From assembly GCA_017462615.1 (NCBI GenBank), contig JAFTQT010000095.1, forward strand, positions 1-44,797: 44,797 nucleotides of DNA, read 5' to 3'. Of this stretch, positions 25,225 to 33,497 are shown piece by piece; positions within the stretch are counted from its first letter, which is position 1; every line of letters begins with the position of its first letter. A model generated the notes under the pieces. It worked only from the letters and a program-made list of their open reading frames with translations, was not told where the DNA came from and did no database searches. The translations under genes and the position numbers were made by a program. Origin of the DNA: Clostridia bacterium. GTDB lineage: Bacteria; Bacillota; Clostridia; Oscillospirales; CAG-272.

Positions 25225-25832
25225 ACGGTGTCATGCGCATCGGCGTGTACGGCGGTACCTTTGCGCCCGTTCATCGGGGGCACGTGGCGGCAGCCGAAGC
25301 GTTTTTGAAGCAAATGGAGCTGGATCTCCTTTACGTGATCCCCACCGCCATTCCGCCCCATAAGCAGGTGGATGGTGCCGATGATCCTCAGCACCGTTTG
25401 CGGATGTGTGAGCTGGCCTTTGCGGGAAAACGGGACATCATTGTCAGCGATATGGAGATCGCCCGAGGCGGCAAAAGCTATACCGTGGATACGCTGCGGG
25501 CCCTTTCTGGTGAGGATCGACGGCTGTTTTTGCTGACGGGCACCGATATGATGCTGACCCTGGGTGAGTGGCGGTGCGCGGAGGAAATCTTCAAGCTTTG
25601 CTACCCCGTGTATATCCGCCGGGAAAGCGACCCCATCCTGGAGGCGCGGATCGTGGCCAAAAATGCGGAATATCAGCAAAAATTTGGTCGCATCGTGCGC
25701 CGCATCCCCACGGACGTGATGGAAATGTCCTCTACGGATATCCGTGCCGCCGCAGGACGGGGCGAGGATCTGAAGAAGCTGGTGCCGGATGCGGTAGCTG
25801 CGTATATCAAGGAGCATGGGCTGTATGTGTAA
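25218..25832 (+). CDS. nadD: Nicotinate-nucleotide adenylyltransferase
   Basis: NadD adenylylates nicotinate mononucleotide to deamido-NAD in NAD synthesis. The nucleotidyltransferase motif is YGGTFAPVHRGH (the more usual form has Asp in place of Ala), and the second ATP-binding motif is SSTDIRAA near residue 173. The length is 204 residues from the ATG at 25218, which overlaps yhbY by 7 bp. A second ATG at 25233 is an alternative start; neither has a strong ribosome site. It is followed by yqeK, its normal neighbour. Confidence 0.93.
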   Translation: MLNGVMRIGVYGGTFAPVHRGHVAAAEAFLKQMELDLLYVIPTAIPPHKQVDGADDPQHRLRMCELAFAGKRDIIVSDMEIARGGKSYTVDTLRALSGEDRRLFLLTGTDMMLTLGEWRCAEEIFKLCYPVYIRRESDPILEARIVAKNAEYQQKFGRIVRRIPTDVMEMSSTDIRAAAGRGEDLKKLVPDAVAAYIKEHGLYV

Positions 25833-26448
25833 GGATTTGAACGCGCTGCGGGAGGAGATCCGGCAGCAGATGTCGCCCTATCGCTTTGCCCACACCGCGG
25901 GCGTGGAGGAGATGGCGGCACGGCTCGCCCGACTTTACTGTCCCGAAAAGGAAGAGCTGCTGCGGACTGCGGCGCTGCTGCACGATCTTACCAAGGAGCT
26001 GTCCGAGAGTGAGCAAAGACGCATCATGGCGGCAAACGGTGTGGATTTACGACCGGATGAGGACGCCTCCCCGAAGATCTTTCACGGCATCACGGCGGCA
26101 TTGCAGATCCCGGAGCGTTACCCCACATGGGCAACGCAGGAGCTGGTTTCGGCCGTGCGCTGGCACACCACGGCAAGAGTGGGGCTGACTCTGACGGATG
26201 CGCTACTGTACCTTGCGGATTATATCGAGGAGGGCAGACGCTTTGACGACTGTGTGACGTTGCGAGAGCGGTTCTGGTCAGCGGATCCGGCGGCAATGAC
26301 TTTACCGCAAAAAATGGCGCATTTGCGCACCGTTTTAGCACTTTCTCTCGAATTTACCCTGGATTCGCTAAAAAAAGAAGGTGCGGCCGCGTGCCGCGAT
26401 ACCGAGGAAGCGTATCTGTGGCTAAAACAAGAAAATACCCCCTTTTGA
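25825..26448 (+). CDS. yqeK: HD-domain diadenosine tetraphosphatase YqeK
   Basis: YqeK is an HD-superfamily symmetrical Ap4A hydrolase in Gram-positive bacteria. Numbering from the ATG at 25825, metal ligands are H23 (FAHTAGV) and H53/D54 (LLHDLTKEL); FHG, the RWHTT segment and the ADYIEEGR motif follow. This start gives 207 residues and is ten bases after AAGGAG; the ATG nine bases earlier is too close to that site. It overlaps the nadD stop by 8 bp. The C-terminal helical extension is ordinary for the family. Confidence 0.92.
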   Translation: MCKDLNALREEIRQQMSPYRFAHTAGVEEMAARLARLYCPEKEELLRTAALLHDLTKELSESEQRRIMAANGVDLRPDEDASPKIFHGITAALQIPERYPTWATQELVSAVRWHTTARVGLTLTDALLYLADYIEEGRRFDDCVTLRERFWSADPAAMTLPQKMAHLRTVLALSLEFTLDSLKKEGAAACRDTEEAYLWLKQENTPF

Positions 26449-26460
26449 AAGGATGAAAAT

Positions 26461-26850
26461 ATGAACGAAGAATTATTTGAGCAAAAGGAACAGCTGCTGT
26501 CCCTGGCGGATGCCAGCGCCAAGGAGCTGGCCGAGGCGGCAAGCGCCGTATTGGATGCAAAAAAGGCCACCAACATCTCCATTCTGCGCGTAGAGGGCAG
26601 AAGCGATATCACCGATTATCTGGTTCTGGCTACCGGTGGCTCCGGCCCTCACGTCAAGGCCCTGGCCGACGAGCTGGAATATCAAATGGGGCGTCGGGAG
26701 GTTTATCCCCTGCACACCGACGGCCTCAACACCCGTTCCTGGCAGATCGTGGATTTCGGCACCGTGATGGTGCACATCTTCGACCGGGAAAGCAGAGAAT
26801 TTTTTAATCTCGATAAATTATATAAAGATACAGGCGAGGAGACAGTATGA
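26461..26850 (+). CDS. rsfS: Ribosomal silencing factor RsfS
   Basis: RsfS binds L14 on the 50S subunit and prevents joining with the 30S under starvation. The 129-residue protein has the conserved KATNISILRVEGRSD strand-loop, DYLVLATGGSGPHVKALADEL, the GLNTRSWQIVDFGTVMVHIF core and the REFFNLDKLY end. The ribosome site is GAAAGGATG before the ATG. It overlaps leuS by 4 bp. The yqeK-rsfS link is highly conserved; the frequently intervening lytR-like gene is absent here. Confidence 0.95.
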   Translation: MNEELFEQKEQLLSLADASAKELAEAASAVLDAKKATNISILRVEGRSDITDYLVLATGGSGPHVKALADELEYQMGRREVYPLHTDGLNTRSWQIVDFGTVMVHIFDRESREFFNLDKLYKDTGEETV

Positions 26851-29249
26851 AATACGATTTTTTGAACATTGAAAAGAAATGGCAGGAGCGCTGGGAGAAG
26901 GCCGGCATCTTCCATGCCAAGGATCACGACGACCGCAAGAAGTTCTACGGCCTGGTAGAGTTTCCCTATCCCAGCGGATCAGGCATGCACGTGGGTCACA
27001 TCAAGGCCTATTCCGGCCTGGAGGTCGTCAGCCGCAAGCGCCGCATGGAGGGCTATAACGTTCTTTTCCCCATCGGCTTTGACGCTTACGGTCTGCCCAC
27101 CGAGAACTCGGCCATTAAAACCGGCGTGCATCCCCGTGTGCTCACCGACCGCAATATTGCAAAGTTCAGCCAGCAGCTGAAGCGCGTGGGCTTTTCCTTC
27201 GATTGGGATCGCGTGGTGGATACCACCGAGGAGAATTACTACCGCTGGACCCAATGGATCTTCCTCAAGATGTTTGAGAACGGTCTGGTATTCCGCGATA
27301 CCGCTCTCGTGAACTATTGCCCCTCCTGCAAGGTGGTGCTGTCCAACGAGGACTCCCAGGGCGGCAAGTGTGATATCTGCCACAGCGATATCGTGCAGAA
27401 GTCCAAAGACGTATGGTACCTGCGGATCACCGCCTATGCCGACCGCTTGCTGTCCGGTCTGGAGGATCTCGATTACCTGCCTAACGTCAAAATGCAGCAG
27501 GTGAACTGGATCGGCAAGAGCACGGGTGCCTTTGTGAATTTCAGCCTTACCGGCGTGGAGGACAAGCTCCGCATTTACACCACCCGTCCCGATACGCTCT
27601 TTGGCGTTACCTTCATGGTCATGGCACCGGAGCACCCTGTGCTTGACAAATACCGTGACCGCATTGCCAACGTGGCGGAGCTGGACGCTTACCGTGAGCT
27701 GTGCGCCAAGAAGACCGAGTTTGAGCGTACCCAGATGAACAAGGACAAGACCGGTGTGCGCATCGAGGGTCTTGCTGCCCTGCATCCCATCACCGGCAAG
27801 GAGATCCCCATTTACATTTCCGACTACGTGATGATGGGCTACGGTACCGGTGCCATCATGGCCGTGCCCGCCCACGACGAGCGTGACTATGCCTTTGCCA
27901 AGAAATTCGGCGTAGACATCGTTGAGGTCATTAAGGGTGGAGATATCGAAAAGGAGGCCTACGCCGGCGACGGTGAGATGGTCAACTCCGACTTCCTCAA
28001 TGGCTATACCAACAAGAAGGATTCCATTGCCCGTATGATCGAGGAGCTGGAAAAAATGGGCGTTGGCGAGGCCGGCGTGCAGTTCAAGATGAAGGATTGG
28101 GCCTTCAACCGCCAGCGCTACTGGGGCGAGCCCATTCCGATCGTGCATTGTCCCTGCTGCGGTATGGTAGCCGTGCCCTACGAGGAGCTGCCTCTGCGTC
28201 TGCCTCCCGTTGAGAATTTCGCCCCCGGCGAGGGTGGCGAATCCCCCCTTGCCAAGATCGATTCCTTCGTGAATTGCAAGTGCCCCAAGTGCGGTGGCGA
28301 CGCCAAGCGTGAGACCGACACCATGCCCCAGTGGGCAGGCTCCTCCTGGTACTTCCTGCGCTACATCGACCCGCTGAACAGCGATTGTCTGGCCGATCCC
28401 GAAAAGCTGAAATACTGGCTGCCCGTTGATTGGTACAACGGCGGTATGGAGCACGTGACCCGTCACCTCATTTACAGCCGCTTCTGGCACAAATTCCTTT
28501 ATGATCTGGGCGTGGTGCCCACCGAGGAGCCCTACGCCAAGCGTACGGCACAGGGGCTGATCCTCGGCCCGGACGGACAGAAGATGTCCAAATCCCGCGG
28601 CAACGTGGTAGACCCCAACGACGTGGTGGATGCCTTCGGTGCCGATACCCTGCGTGTGTATATTCTCTTTATGGGTGAGTACGGCTCCGCCGCTCCCTGG
28701 TCGGAGAGCAGCATGCGCGGCTGCAAGCGTTTCCTTGACCGTGTGGCGGGACTTGCCGACAAGGCCAAGGGCACCGGCGTGACCGCGGCCCTTGAAACCG
28801 CCTTCCATCGCACCGTCAAGAAGGTTTCCTTGGATATTGAGGAAATGAAGTTCAATACCGCCATTGCGGCTATGATGACCCTGCTCAATGATATTGATGC
28901 CGCAGGTGCCATTACCGTAGACGAGCTGAAGACGCTGGTGCGCCTGCTTTGCCCCTTCGCGCCTCATATTGCGGAGGAGATCTGGGAGAGCGTGGGCGAA
29001 AAGGGCTTCTGCTCGCTGGCTCCCTGGCCCACCTACGACGAGGCCAAGACTGTTTCCGCTACCGTTGAGGTAGCCGTGCAGATCAACGGCAAGGTCAAGA
29101 GCGTGGTGGCCATGCCCAAGGGCGCCGACAAGGATACCGCGCTGGCACTTGCAAAGGCTGATGAAAAGATGGCCGCTTTGCTGGACGGTAAGACCGTTGT
29201 AAAGGAAATTGTCGTGCCGGATAAGATCGTCAACATCGTTGTTCGATAA
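26847..29249 (+). CDS. leuS: Leucyl-tRNA synthetase
   Basis: Class I synthetase charging tRNA-Leu. Over 800 residues it shows the HIGH-type motif HVGH (48-51), a Cys4 zinc-like knuckle (CPSC...CDIC, about 156-178), the CP1 editing domain with TTRPDTLFGVTFMVMAPEHP and GTGAIMAVPAHDERDYAFA, a second CPCC/CPKC pair near 440-485, and KMSKS at 579-583. The stretch after HVGH (FPIGFDAYGLPTENSAIKTG) differs from the common bacterial WDAFGLPAE form and marks the alternative lineage seen in some Clostridia. Leucine specificity is still well supported by the editing-domain signature. The ATG overlaps the rsfS stop. Confidence 0.93.
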   Translation: MKYDFLNIEKKWQERWEKAGIFHAKDHDDRKKFYGLVEFPYPSGSGMHVGHIKAYSGLEVVSRKRRMEGYNVLFPIGFDAYGLPTENSAIKTGVHPRVLTDRNIAKFSQQLKRVGFSFDWDRVVDTTEENYYRWTQWIFLKMFENGLVFRDTALVNYCPSCKVVLSNEDSQGGKCDICHSDIVQKSKDVWYLRITAYADRLLSGLEDLDYLPNVKMQQVNWIGKSTGAFVNFSLTGVEDKLRIYTTRPDTLFGVTFMVMAPEHPVLDKYRDRIANVAELDAYRELCAKKTEFERTQMNKDKTGVRIEGLAALHPITGKEIPIYISDYVMMGYGTGAIMAVPAHDERDYAFAKKFGVDIVEVIKGGDIEKEAYAGDGEMVNSDFLNGYTNKKDSIARMIEELEKMGVGEAGVQFKMKDWAFNRQRYWGEPIPIVHCPCCGMVAVPYEELPLRLPPVENFAPGEGGESPLAKIDSFVNCKCPKCGGDAKRETDTMPQWAGSSWYFLRYIDPLNSDCLADPEKLKYWLPVDWYNGGMEHVTRHLIYSRFWHKFLYDLGVVPTEEPYAKRTAQGLILGPDGQKMSKSRGNVVDPNDVVDAFGADTLRVYILFMGEYGSAAPWSESSMRGCKRFLDRVAGLADKAKGTGVTAALETAFHRTVKKVSLDIEEMKFNTAIAAMMTLLNDIDAAGAITVDELKTLVRLLCPFAPHIAEEIWESVGEKGFCSLAPWPTYDEAKTVSATVEVAVQINGKVKSVVAMPKGADKDTALALAKADEKMAALLDGKTVVKEIVVPDKIVNIVVR

Positions 29250-29277
29250 AAAAATCCGAGAAAATTGCCAAAGCCTA

Positions 29278-29306
29278 TTGACACGGAGAGAAAAAAAGTG
29301 TATAAT
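29278..29306 (+). promoter_or_regulatory. Consensus promoter of rpsU
   Basis: TTGACA (29278-29283), a 17-bp spacer and TATAAT (29301-29306) give rpsU independent transcription about 47 bp before its ATG. Confidence 0.85.
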
Positions 29307-29352
29307 AAGCAAAGATTGTTGTTTTTCAACCGCGAGGGGAGGGATATAGAAA

Positions 29353-29529
29353 ATGGCAGAAGTTAAGCTGAAGGAGGGCGAGTCCCTCGACAGTGCTCTT
29401 CGTCGGTTCAAGCGTCAGGTCGCACGTACCGGTGTTCTTGCCGAACTTCGCAAGAGAGAGCATTACGAAAAGCCTAGCGTAAAGCGCAAGAAGAAGTCTG
29501 AAGCTGCACGCAAGCGCAAGTATAAGTAA
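29353..29529 (+). CDS. rpsU: 30S ribosomal protein S21
   Basis: This 58-codon gene starts at the ATG 29353 and has GGGAGGG upstream. The protein begins [19 protein letters not shown], followed by the [22 protein letters not shown] basic tail characteristic of S21. S21 sits near the anti-Shine-Dalgarno end of 16S rRNA and aids initiation. It is monocistronic, with its own consensus promoter and a strong bidirectional terminator. Confidence 0.97.
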   Translation: MAEVKLKEGESLDSALRRFKRQVARTGVLAELRKREHYEKPSVKRKKKSEAARKRKYK

Positions 29530-29539
29530 TAAGATTGCG

Positions 29540-29580
29540 AAAAAAGAACCGCACGCCGAAAGGTGTGCGGTTCTTTTTTT
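29540..29580. terminator. Bidirectional terminator between rpsU and the DUF368 gene
   Basis: An 18-bp stem (29540-29557 with 29562-29579, one G-U position, loop gaaa) is flanked by A-run and T-run. It can therefore stop both convergent transcripts. The minus-strand DUF368 stop codon overlaps its edge. Confidence 0.9.
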
Positions 29581-30589
29581 ATTCGTTTTCATCATTTGTG
29601 TCGTGGCAGTCCTTTTTGTCTGTGTGCCAGGAGGCACGCCAGACTTCCTTCGGCACCTCATGGCGTGCGGCGTCGTCGGCCTTCAGCATTTCGGTGTCCG
29701 CGTCCTTGGGCAGGATGCCGATATAGCGACAGAGCATCGGTACCCAGGTGAAGGCCGTGTAGCCGGCAGCGAAGGTGAGGAACGCCCAGCAGAACTGCGG
29801 CCACGTGGCACGGGCGGCCATATTGGGATTGGTGAGAATGCATTTTTCAATGACGATAATGGGTGAAATGATGACCATGGCAAGGTTCACGCAATGGAGC
29901 TGCCGCGGGAAGCGCTTAATGAGCAGGCGGAGCCCCGAGGAGAGGGCAAAGGAGCCAATGCCATAGCCAATGAGATAGGACAGTAACAGGAAAAGCCGCG
30001 CGGGCTGTGCCAGCAGCGCGCCGAAGTCTCCCACCAGATCAATAAAGGCGTAATAATATCCCACCGCCATCAGCGTAATGGCAAAATCTACACCGGGAAT
30101 CACCAGCGTGGTAGAGGTAAAGAGGCCCACCGCAAGCATCAAGATATAGTCCAGCGGCACACGGATGGTGGTGAAGTTGACGGTTTCGCCGTTGGTGATG
30201 ACCAGGGCGTAGACCAAGAAAATCGCTCCGACGATCACCATCACCACCCAGTTGTGCCATTTTTTCAGATCGTTGCGGCTTTCTACCACCATGCGGGGAA
30301 TGCTGGCAATGATGAAGCCCAGCACTGCGGCGATCACGGGAATTGGAAAACGGTCATATAGGGTGTTGACGGCAATGGCGCCGGCGGCGGCACCCGTAAA
30401 ATAGCCGCCCAGCAGCACCAACAGAAAGCCGATGCTTTGCCTCGGCTTTTTCAAAATATGACTGATGGCATAGATCATATCGTAGTAAACTACCAGTACG
30501 ATGGCGATGGTGCTGGCGGAAAGGCCCGGCACGGCCAGGCTGCAGAAGCCGATCAGTATGCCCTTGAGAAATAACGTGAGCTTGCTCAT
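29579..30589 (-). CDS. DUF368 family membrane protein (PopT-like polyprenyl-phosphate translocase candidate)
   Basis: Polytopic membrane protein of 336 residues with about eight to ten hydrophobic helices and a soluble, charged C-tail. The two internal repeats of DUF368 are recognisable as VPGLSASTIAIVLVVYY (about 19-35) and VIPGVDFAITLMAVGYY. DUF368 members (PopT) have been linked to flipping undecaprenyl phosphate back across the membrane for cell-wall carrier recycling. The canonical PGxSGG/PGxSGS cores are altered here (PGLSAS, PGVDFA), so transport of the same lipid is plausible but not certain. The ATG is preceded by AAAGGA. It lies 10 bp downstream of the FkbM-type gene and is the last gene of the lysC operon. 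Confidence 0.75.
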   Translation of the reverse strand: MSKLTLFLKGILIGFCSLAVPGLSASTIAIVLVVYYDMIYAISHILKKPRQSIGFLLVLLGGYFTGAAAGAIAVNTLYDRFPIPVIAAVLGFIIASIPRMVVESRNDLKKWHNWVVMVIVGAIFLVYALVITNGETVNFTTIRVPLDYILMLAVGLFTSTTLVIPGVDFAITLMAVGYYYAFIDLVGDFGALLAQPARLFLLLSYLIGYGIGSFALSSGLRLLIKRFPRQLHCVNLAMVIISPIIVIEKCILTNPNMAARATWPQFCWAFLTFAAGYTAFTWVPMLCRYIGILPKDADTEMLKADDAARHEVPKEVWRASWHTDKKDCHDTNDENE

Positions 30590-30599
30590 ACAATATCCT

Positions 30600-31691
30600 T
30601 TAATTTGGTAATGCGATGATATCCAGATCCCAGGCAGGAACGCAGCGGCGGCGCACCAGATGGAGACGGTGATCCGGCGCCAGCTGATGCAGAAGAAGGG
30701 GGAGATCGAACAGATCCTCGCTGCGGTGGTAAGCGGCTACCTTCAGCATGGGATGGGCGGTGCGCAGTGTTTCGGCGGTGCCAAGCAGCGCCGCGTGCTC
30801 CGCGCCCTCCACGTCGTATTTGATATAGTCGGTGGCGGCACCGGCAAGGAGCGCGTCCACCGTGGTGGTGGCAACGCTGGTTTCCATGGTGGCGCGCCCG
30901 GTGGCCAGCCCTGCATTGCGGTTTCCGGAGGCGTCGAAGGCGGCCTCCCCCACCCGGTCAAAGGCCGCGGCCTGATGGCAGGAGATGGCGCAGCGGTCGC
31001 TGACACTTTCCGCGAAGGCCTGCAGCTTTTTGAAATTGCGTCGGTCGGGCTCCATCGCCACGGCGGCAGTCAGCGGAGTCGTGGCCAGTAGCTCGCGAAG
31101 GGTATCGCCGGTGTAGGCGCCAAGATCGGTGGCGTGGCGCACCATGTGCAGAGGTAGGAGCGCGTCGATCTCTTCCTCGGGGGTGACGGCTGACATCAGA
31201 TGATCGTATCGTCCGGTAAGCTTGTAGGCAAGCACGCGATCGAATAGCTTTCGGCTTTCCGGAGAAAAGAGGGATCTCGCCGCAGCAAGCTCCTTTTCAT
31301 GTGCGGAAAAAAAGGCGGCGTCAAAAAGAGTGTCGCCGCAAACGGGCACGTCCGGCACGTAAAGCTCGTACCGTTCGGCCACTTTTTCAATGAGAGAAAG
31401 CACCTCGGGTCTTGCGGATCCAAAGGCCAGCAGCACCACGCAGGTGTCGGGGGCGTAGGTGGCTGCTATCTCGGAAAAGGATCTCACGGGCATCCCTTGA
31501 AAGCTCTGCCCACGGGCAAAGCCGTCGCTGGCAAACACGCCCGCTACGGGGATGCCTCGCTGCCGGGTGACAGCAAGGATCTTGTCCGCGCCGTTGCCCA
31601 TGCCGTACAGAAAAATAGGGCGGCGCTCCGCCTGCAGGGTCTGCCAGAGATCCTGCAGGCTAAAAAGCGACGCGAAATCGGGTGTTTCCAT
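30600..31691 (-). CDS. FkbM-type methyltransferase with N-terminal Rossmann-like domain
   Basis: The C-terminal part (about 185-360) matches FkbM-family SAM methyltransferases: DLGAYTGDT (189-197) is the SAM-binding motif I, AVAMEPDRRNFKKL the adenosine-contact strand, and TDYIKYDVEGAEHAALLG (near 288-305) the family signature, with the terminal AWDLDIIAL strand. The N-terminal 130 residues begin with a nucleotide-binding-like FLYGMGNGADKIL and resemble the CoA/NAD-type domain fused to some glycan-tailoring enzymes. The methyl acceptor is unknown; sugars or lipids are likely. It sits 7 bp after the HIT gene and 10 bp before DUF368, hinting at an envelope glycan role. Confidence 0.8.
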   Translation of the reverse strand: METPDFASLFSLQDLWQTLQAERRPIFLYGMGNGADKILAVTRQRGIPVAGVFASDGFARGQSFQGMPVRSFSEIAATYAPDTCVVLLAFGSARPEVLSLIEKVAERYELYVPDVPVCGDTLFDAAFFSAHEKELAAARSLFSPESRKLFDRVLAYKLTGRYDHLMSAVTPEEEIDALLPLHMVRHATDLGAYTGDTLRELLATTPLTAAVAMEPDRRNFKKLQAFAESVSDRCAISCHQAAAFDRVGEAAFDASGNRNAGLATGRATMETSVATTTVDALLAGAATDYIKYDVEGAEHAALLGTAETLRTAHPMLKVAAYHRSEDLFDLPLLLHQLAPDHRLHLVRRRCVPAWDLDIIALPN

Positions 31692-31698
31692 ATCAATG

Positions 31699-32037
31699 TC
31701 AGCCCATCTGCTCCGGCAGCTTGCGGCCGCCCAGGAGGTGGAAGTGCAGATGTTTCACGGACTGGCACCCGTTCTCACCGCAGTTGGTGATGACACGGTA
31801 GCCGTTCGTCAGCCCCTCGGCCTTGGCGATCTCGGGAATAGCCTCAAAGATCTTGGCTACGTACAGGCTGTTTTCAGCGGTGATGCCGTCGGCGGAGGTT
31901 ACGTGCACGCGGGGAATGATCAGCACGTGAGTGGGCGCCTGGGGGGCAATATCGCGGAAGGCATAGATCCACTCATTTTCATAAACCTTAGTGGAAGGGA
32001 TCTCACCCTTCAGAATTTTACAAAACAGGCAATCCAT
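31699..32037 (-). CDS. HIT-family (HinT-type) nucleoside phosphoramidase/hydrolase
   Basis: This 112-residue histidine-triad protein hydrolyses adenosine phosphoramidates or related nucleotide adducts in the family. The N-terminal DCLFCKILKGEIPSTKVYE and the triad HLHFHLLGG near residues 97-105 are intact. It belongs to the HinT branch (PKCI-like) on length and on the C-terminal GGRKLPEQMG end. It lies 11 bp after lysC. Confidence 0.93.
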   Translation of the reverse strand: MDCLFCKILKGEIPSTKVYENEWIYAFRDIAPQAPTHVLIIPRVHVTSADGITAENSLYVAKIFEAIPEIAKAEGLTNGYRVITNCGENGCQSVKHLHFHLLGGRKLPEQMG

Positions 32038-32048
32038 AAGGGACCTCC

Positions 32049-33368
32049 TTACTTCACGAATTTGCGGAAAATGGCGTTGAGGGCAGTTTCGTAGTCCTCA
32101 TCGTTCACACCGATGATGATGTTCAGCTCGCTGGAGCCCTGGTCGATCATACGGATGTTGATGCCGGCCTCGTAGATGGCATCAAAGATGCTGGCGGCGG
32201 TGCCGGGTGCCTTGACCATACCGCGACCAACCACGGCAATGAGGCAAAGCCCATCGAGAATTTCCACGTGATCGGCGCGCACCTGGCGGTTGATGCTGTG
32301 CAGGATGCGTTCACGGCGTCCCTCCAGGGCGGAGGAGGCAACCACGATGCTCATGGTATCGATGCCGGAGGGCAGGTGCTCGAAGGAGATGTCGTTGTCC
32401 TCTAGAATTTCCAGTACGCGACGACCGAAGCCGATCTCCGCGTTCATGCGATCCTTTTCGATGTTGATGACGGAAAAGCCCTTCTTGCCGGCAATGCCGG
32501 TGATGATGCGCTTGGGGTCATAGCCATCAGCGCTGGAAACGATCATGGTACCGGGGTCGGCAGGAGCATTGGTATTGCGGATGTTGATGGGAATACCTGC
32601 GTAGCGCACGGGGAAGATGGATTCGTCGTGCAGCACCGTGGCACCCATGTAGGAGAGCTCACGCAGCTCCTGGTAGGTGATGATCTCAATGGGAGGGGGA
32701 TTATCCAGCACCCGGGGATCGCCCATCAGAAAGCCGGAAACGTCGGTCCAGTTCTCGTAGAGATCTGCCTCTACCGCCCGGGCTACAATGGCGCCGGTGA
32801 TATCCGAGCCGCCGCGGGAGAAGGTCTTGATGGTGCCGTTGGGCATACAGCCGTAGAAGCCGGGAATGACGGCGTGCTCATGGCGGCGCAGCTCCTCACC
32901 CAGGATGGTGTTGGTCTTTTCCTCGTCAAACGTGCCGTTGTCCCGGAAGAAAATCACGTTTTCTGCGTCGATGAAATCGAAGCCCAGATACTTGGCCAGC
33001 ACGATGCCGTTGAGGTACTCGCCGCGAGAGGCAGCGTAGTCGCGACCGGACATGTGCGCGATGGCGTTTTTTACGTAGAAAAGCTCGCCGGAAATATCAA
33101 AATCCATTCCCAGCTCGCGGATGATGCCGTTATAGCGTTCCTCGATGCGTGCGTAGTATTTGTCCGCCTCGCTGTCGCGGTTGCGGGCCAATTCGTAGTA
33201 ATGATAAAGCATATCGGTGACCTTGTCGTCACTTTTGTGACGTTTGCCGGGGGCAGAGGACACCACAAAGCGGCGGGTGGGATCGGCGTGGATAATATCG
33301 GCCACTTGTCTGAAGTGCTGGGCGTCCGCCAGGGAACTGCCGCCGAATTTGACAACTTTCGTTTGCAT
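32049..33368 (-). CDS. lysC: Aspartate kinase
   Basis: Aspartokinase makes aspartyl-4-phosphate, the entry step to lysine/DAP, threonine and methionine. The kinase domain has KFGGSS (7-12), a central TFSRGGSDITGA motif and the NWTDVSGFLMGDPR segment. Two ACT domains occupy about 285-439 and suggest feedback control by an amino acid. The start is the ATG at 33368, with AAGGAG upstream (439 residues). The 5' leader is short and shows no lysine riboswitch. The meso-DAP decarboxylase of the same pathway is at 4742. Confidence 0.95.
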   Translation of the reverse strand: MQTKVVKFGGSSLADAQHFRQVADIIHADPTRRFVVSSAPGKRHKSDDKVTDMLYHYYELARNRDSEADKYYARIEERYNGIIRELGMDFDISGELFYVKNAIAHMSGRDYAASRGEYLNGIVLAKYLGFDFIDAENVIFFRDNGTFDEEKTNTILGEELRRHEHAVIPGFYGCMPNGTIKTFSRGGSDITGAIVARAVEADLYENWTDVSGFLMGDPRVLDNPPPIEIITYQELRELSYMGATVLHDESIFPVRYAGIPINIRNTNAPADPGTMIVSSADGYDPKRIITGIAGKKGFSVINIEKDRMNAEIGFGRRVLEILEDNDISFEHLPSGIDTMSIVVASSALEGRRERILHSINRQVRADHVEILDGLCLIAVVGRGMVKAPGTAASIFDAIYEAGINIRMIDQGSSELNIIIGVNDEDYETALNAIFRKFVK

Positions 33369-33432
33369 GGGTAACTCCTTGAAAAGCAAAATGGTCGCAG
33401 GCGCAGGGGCCTGCTTTGTTAATCATTATATA

Positions 33433-33461
33433 ATTATAAATTATAAGATGTGATATGTCAA
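33433..33461 (-). promoter_or_regulatory. Promoter of the lysC operon
   Basis: TTGACA (plus 33456-33461), a 17-bp spacer and TATAAT (33433-33438) lie about 65 bp upstream of the lysC ATG. The short leader contains a small gcaggc/gcctgc hairpin. Confidence 0.85.
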
Positions 33462-33497
33462 GGGGAAGTGATATTTTTTTGCAAAATGGATGCGAAA

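Noticed and set aside
26979..29411. An 810-codon open frame opposite leuS
   Set aside because: Same cause; it is Gly/His/Leu-rich with no family features and runs over the leuS-rpsU gap and promoter.
33369..33432. Lysine riboswitch before lysC
   Set aside because: The leader is only about 60 nt, far too short for the ~170-nt lysine aptamer, and shows only one small hairpin.
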